The notes under the pieces were generated by a model. The model was not told where the DNA came from. It saw only the letters and a program-made list of their open reading frames with translations, and ran no database searches. This document shows, piece by piece, positions 60,382-64,000 of a stretch of DNA of 64,000 nucleotides. The stretch spans positions 992,001 through 1,056,000 of the forward strand of contig NBAZ01000007.1 of assembly GCA_002794735.1 (NCBI GenBank). Reading direction: 5' to 3'. The position numbers were made by a program, and so were the translations under genes. This DNA comes from Pyrrhoderma lamaoense. Taxonomy: Eukaryota > Basidiomycota > Agaricomycetes > Hymenochaetales > Hymenochaetaceae. The stretch's first letter is position 1; every line of letters starts with the position of its first letter.

Positions 60382-62740
60382 CTAGACAGTGATTAAATCT
60401 TTTAATTCGTACCTGCTTTTCTTCATGCTACTACCTGGTAGCGGGTCATCATCTGCCAGTCTCTTGCTACACTTAATTCTACCCTCGTCAGTATTACTAT
60501 TATCTTTGACTAAAATGGGGGTAACCTCCATCTCCTCAAACTCCAATTTGGGGATACGAAATAAAACGACATCATGTAAACGATCCGTGTCTGGAAATCG
60601 AATCGGTTCCGATTCCGGGGTATTTTCCCCCGCACCTTTGTAGACGTACAGCATGACTTCTCGGAAAAGTTTGATGAGTCGTACTTGTTTGTTAAAGGCA
60701 TGAGGGATGAATTTTATTATTTCCGCAAACCTATTTTCGCTTGTGAGAAATCTCCAGCGTTCATTCGTAGACATGTCTCCTGAAAACAGTTTATAATAAT
60801 GCTTTCTTTGTTCTTTAACCCTGACTTGAGACTCTTTGTTTGTTGAAAGAGGAAATTTATCGTATAAAAAAGACATCCAGACTATAACCCACCAAAAGGA
60901 TTCTAAGTCATGAATGTAGTTATAGATAAATCCACATTTTAAACCCTTCAAGGAGTTTTCATGAGGCTGGAAATCCTCATCTGAGATATAAAAGTCTGCA
61001 AATAATTTACTTTTGACATTTATCCTAAATAAATGACTCCCAAGCGCGATTTCGACTGCCATAAACTCAGGTGTCCCTAAACCCATTATGAGCTTTAAAA
61101 TACCTCACACGAGAAAAGATAGTGATACATACAGTGCGGATATCATATTTCCCACCGCATCCCACCTTCTTGGCATACTCAAAGTCTCCAATCATTCCCC
61201 GTTTCGTTTTACTCACAGGATCCGTATACAAGTAGATGTTGCCTACACTTATATCTCGATGCACCCACCCTGCTTCATGTAAGATCAATAGTGCTGGTTG
61301 ATAGACAGTCAGACAACACCGTCCACTAAGAAAAGATCTAGAGGCTTACTCTTCAGTATATCCACAATAACGATATAGATGTCTTTCGTGTTTCTCAACA
61401 TATGAAACGGTGTTGCAAATTCCTTATATACTATCCTATGATGCTTTCGAGGATAGCATCTACTATTCTTCGATCCACACAGAGGAGGACACTCTTTGGT
61501 CTTCACTGACGGATCCATTATACCAGTGCCGGTCCGATTTTTGCACAAAGTATGATTTTGAGGGATACGGGATCCGTTCTGAGTCGATGAGTCGGGAGAC
61601 TGGTTCGTTCTTTCTATTTGATTTTCAGTAATACATACCCTCACGCTCTCCGCTGCTATAAGTGTGAAAGTATGATCTCGTAGATACTCTCTCTTCTCCG
61701 AATCACCAATATCATCAATGATCATCTTCTGTATAGTATCTTCTGTCTCCTGCCCGTTCAATGGCCAGTAATCTTTGATAACCACTTCCTCTCCATGATC
61801 CTTCGAGCCCTTCCGTGCAAGCCAGATTCTTGTCCCAGATCCAGAAAGTGTGTCTGTATTATCATCAGAAATCAAGTCCGGCTCACTCGTATAATAATGC
61901 TCCCCATCAATCTCGATATCATATTGTCGTATATCATTGTCCAGCTCCGATTTAATGGACATATCCCATCCAAGATCTTCTTTACTTGCGAATCCTATAA
62001 ATAGGAATGTCCGAATCAGGTCTTTATAGTCCTATGAGCCTCATATATCAGATCCTACAGCACATATCAGTATACCGAGATGCATACCGTTAAAATGTCG
62101 AAGCTACGGCCACACTTAATTCCCATTCTTGATCCTAGCCACATTGTCAATTTTGTCCCGACAATGTCGATTCCGTAAGTGTGATGGCGGCAGGGATCGA
62201 TTTGTAGTAAGAACTGCATAACATGGGTGATATTCTCAGGGCTCTATGAGTATCATCAGACTAGTAGTCCTATCGAGAGTATGAGAAGATAGAATGAATA
62301 GCACACCTCTTGTCTATGTCTGGCGTTTTCACTGACAGTGAAAGCGAGTGCTAAATCGTACCAAGGGATACTACCTGATGCCTTAATATCAGTACCTTGC
62401 GGCACCATGAGTCCATCTATTGTGAATGAGCTTTCACTCATTGACCATGGATGAGTATACCCGTCGGTGATGATACTCGTCGTCTGAGCTGGACATGATT
62501 CTGACGAGCAAGTCTTCTGAACAGCATTGATAATAGCGTTGAAGATGCTAACCAAGGGCTTCATACTTGCTATTCGACCTTCAATGGATGTCATTTCCTG
62601 GAGATCTTTCCAAATATACGTTTCTCCGTCGTCAGCAAGATCGTTATTTTTAACCAAGAAATCTGTTATTTTCTGAATGTTGAAATCGGAACGAAGCGCG
62701 TGCATATCTGATACTCCACTCTCAAGTATCTCGTATATCC
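60382..62740 (-). CDS. FunK1 fungal-type protein kinase, catalytic core complete
   Basis: Ser/Thr-type kinase of the FunK1 group found in filamentous fungi. The N-terminal regulatory region reads ALRSDFNIQKITDFLV, IFNAIINAVQKTC, HPWSMSESSFTIDGL, VPWYD-like SIPWYDLALAFTV, then MQFLLQIDPCRHHTYGIDI. Kinase region: GSGTRIWLARKG and EVVIKDYWPL (VIK lysine), DIYIVIVDIL, then across a 55-nt GTAAGC intron LLILHEAGWVHRDISVGNIY (HRD and Asn), MIGDFEYAKK (DFE where classical kinases have DFG), GTPEFMAVEI (APE-like), and HDLESFWWVIVWMSFLYD. The tail RFPDTDRLHDVV, LEFEEMEVTPIL and KKSRYELKDLITV ends at 60382. The 5' end is unresolved: a plausible frame RQEVPIEDIR upstream of 62740 is one base out of phase. 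About seven exons. Confidence 0.85.
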
Positions 62741-63269
62741 TCTATAGGTACCTCTTGTCTTGTACTGAACCCACCTATGTTTGTCAGAGGAAGCGTAGTG
62801 GTTGGAAACTTTTGGCGAGAGCTGAGATCACGTGTGAGACGAGTGAAGCCACCACTATCACTGTGACCTCACACTTCTGACGATCTTGACGGTGTTCTTA
62901 TACGGATCTGAGAAATTAAAAGTAAAGGCCTATAGTATACCATCAGGAGTGCTATATAGCCTCAAGTGCTTACAGAAAATGGATGATCTGAAGGAGTGCT
63001 GAACGCAGTGTAGATGCACCAATGAATGTTACAGCGTGACTCGTCTGGACCTAACTTACAAGCTACAAATAGATTTTCTATACAGAAATCGATTGCGACT
63101 AAGAGTGTGTGAATGTCATCAATATCTGTCTATGTCACATTACAATCATAGTTACACGTGATCCGTTACACTGTGACGGCACGCGAATTCATATCACGCG
63201 TCTACCTTTGACGTTCCTACTTCAATTCACTACTACTACTATCAGTATCAGTAACTTGCATCCTTCACC
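62741..63269. promoter_or_regulatory. Divergent region between two FunK1 genes
   Basis: About 530 bp between FunK1 copies on opposite strands. The part nearest 62741-62820 may still be coding for the minus-strand copy. No TATA box recognised. Confidence 0.4.
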
Positions 63270-64000
63270 ATGGTGCTCAACTCACATTCTGGGAGTGAAA
63301 AACTGCATGCATCGCATGAGGGATCGACGTCATCCCTCCAGGCTTCAGTTCCAATTAGTGAACCCGTTTCTCCTCATGGTAGCACGGCCTTTAAGTTTGA
63401 GACGTCTGTTGCTTCGTCGAGCAAGCTTCCTGAATTATTTCAAAGAATGGGGCAGGGCACGAAAAGAAAACGAGACACATTTCCTCTCTCCCAATCCGTA
63501 GCAGATCCTTCCACGTCTCCAAGGATAAAAACACGAAAGGCCTTTCCCAGTACACCAAGGAGTGCGCCCACATTACTCGGGGATTCACCTGCAAAGGCTC
63601 GTCTGGCAGTGCTTGAAGAGTATCGCTCGGACTATGTCACGGAACAGCGGAAGGCCATAATGGAACAATTAGGGGCAACTGTTCCCTGGGGGACATCAGA
63701 TTATCGCTCTTCGATTATTCCTCTTCTGCGCCCTGAATTCGACATTGACAGAATATCAGATTATCTGATAGCAAACGGGAACCTCAAGAAGAAGGGAGGT
63801 TCCTATGTCTGGAGGGACTTCGAGAAGAAGTTGAATGCGACCGAGAATGTGATCTATAATAAACCCCTCGAGAATGTATTCAATGCTATCATTGATGCTG
63901 CTCGGGAAACAAGTGGAATCAAGGAAGCCCAAACATTACTTCTACTCACCGATGGAAATCGTGCTCCTTGGTCTCTGAGAGGCAGTGCGATTAAGCCAGA
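63270..64000 (+). CDS. FunK1 fungal-type protein kinase, N-terminal part (runs off right edge)
   Basis: ATG at 63270 (CACCATGG context) opens a frame without stop to the window end, about 243 codons. The Ser-rich N-terminus has a basic stretch TKRKRDTF and SPRIKTRKAFPSTPRSAP, a possible nuclear-localisation and phosphorylation region. The FunK1 N-domain reads YRSDYVTEQRKAIMEQLGAT, LRPEFDIDRISDYLIANG, YVWRDFEKKLNATEN, YNKPLENVFNAIIDAARE, LTDGNRAPWSLRGSAIKP. It is closest to the decayed copy at 57.7 kb. The kinase domain lies beyond the edge, so its integrity is unknown. Confidence 0.85.
   Translation, partial: MVLNSHSGSEKLHASHEGSTSSLQASVPISEPVSPHGSTAFKFETSVASSSKLPELFQRMGQGTKRKRDTFPLSQSVADPSTSPRIKTRKAFPSTPRSAPTLLGDSPAKARLAVLEEYRSDYVTEQRKAIMEQLGATVPWGTSDYRSSIIPLLRPEFDIDRISDYLIANGNLKKKGGSYVWRDFEKKLNATENVIYNKPLENVFNAIIDAARETSGIKEAQTLLLLTDGNRAPWSLRGSAIKP

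Noticed and set aside
1..64000. CRISPR arrays, insertion sequences, tRNA genes
   Set aside because: None found by eye; eukaryotic window with only simple repeats. A tRNA scan was not possible.

Overview
The window is nuclear DNA of a filamentous basidiomycete, most likely Agaricomycotina. Genes lie on both strands, are split by many short GT-AG introns (about 45-70 nt), and sit 0.2-0.8 kb apart. Three copies of the fungal-type protein kinase FunK1, a family expanded in mushroom-forming fungi, lie at the right end. There are no bacterial signals, no recognisable tRNA or rRNA gene and no CRISPR array. Gene models below were assembled by hand from reading frames and splice sites, so exon edges are approximate.

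Layout. 1-1.5 kb: 5' part of a SulP sulfate permease (-). 2.3-4.2: NYN-domain ribonuclease-like protein (-). 4.7-6.8: type 1 methionine aminopeptidase (+). 7.6-8.5: 99-residue orphan protein (+). 8.8-11.6: glycerol-3-phosphate acyltransferase (-). 12.2-19.4: giant XMAP215/Stu2 microtubule polymerase with five TOG regions (-). 19.65-20.8: membrane-anchored LCL3-type nuclease (+). 20.8-28.6: a 7.8-kb gene-poor, microsatellite-rich stretch holding at most one short-exon gene. 28.6-29.3: orphan 208-residue ORF (-). 31.2-32.8: eIF2B alpha (-), divergent from a cyclin (33.0-34.6, +). 34.8-36.0: RWD/GIR2-like protein (-), divergent from mitochondrial ribosomal protein bS21m (36.3-36.9, +). 38.2-38.7: 84-residue eight-cysteine protein (+). 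39.4-41.7: orphan protein (+). 42.0-44.2: YheT/EHT1-type alpha/beta hydrolase (-). 44.7-46.4: SET methyltransferase (-). 47.1-48.7: short-chain dehydrogenase (+). 49.3-53.4: long disordered protein with a charged helix (-). 53.7-55.5: multi-pass membrane protein (+). 56.0-57.1: DNAJC9-like co-chaperone (+). 57.7-64.0: FunK1 cluster with one decayed copy, one largely intact kinase and one copy cut by the window end.

Most genes are housekeeping: protein N-terminus processing, lipid synthesis, spindle function, translation and mitochondrial translation. No operon-like pathway is visible. The accessory part is the FunK1 cluster and the gene-poor region.

The clearest cross-cutting signal is a set of one-base losses, nearly all in C or G runs, that break otherwise conserved reading frames (methionine aminopeptidase twice, the TOG protein once, the hydrolase twice, the disordered protein three times, with weaker cases elsewhere). 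This looks like long-read consensus error, so these genes should not be called pseudogenes without checking.
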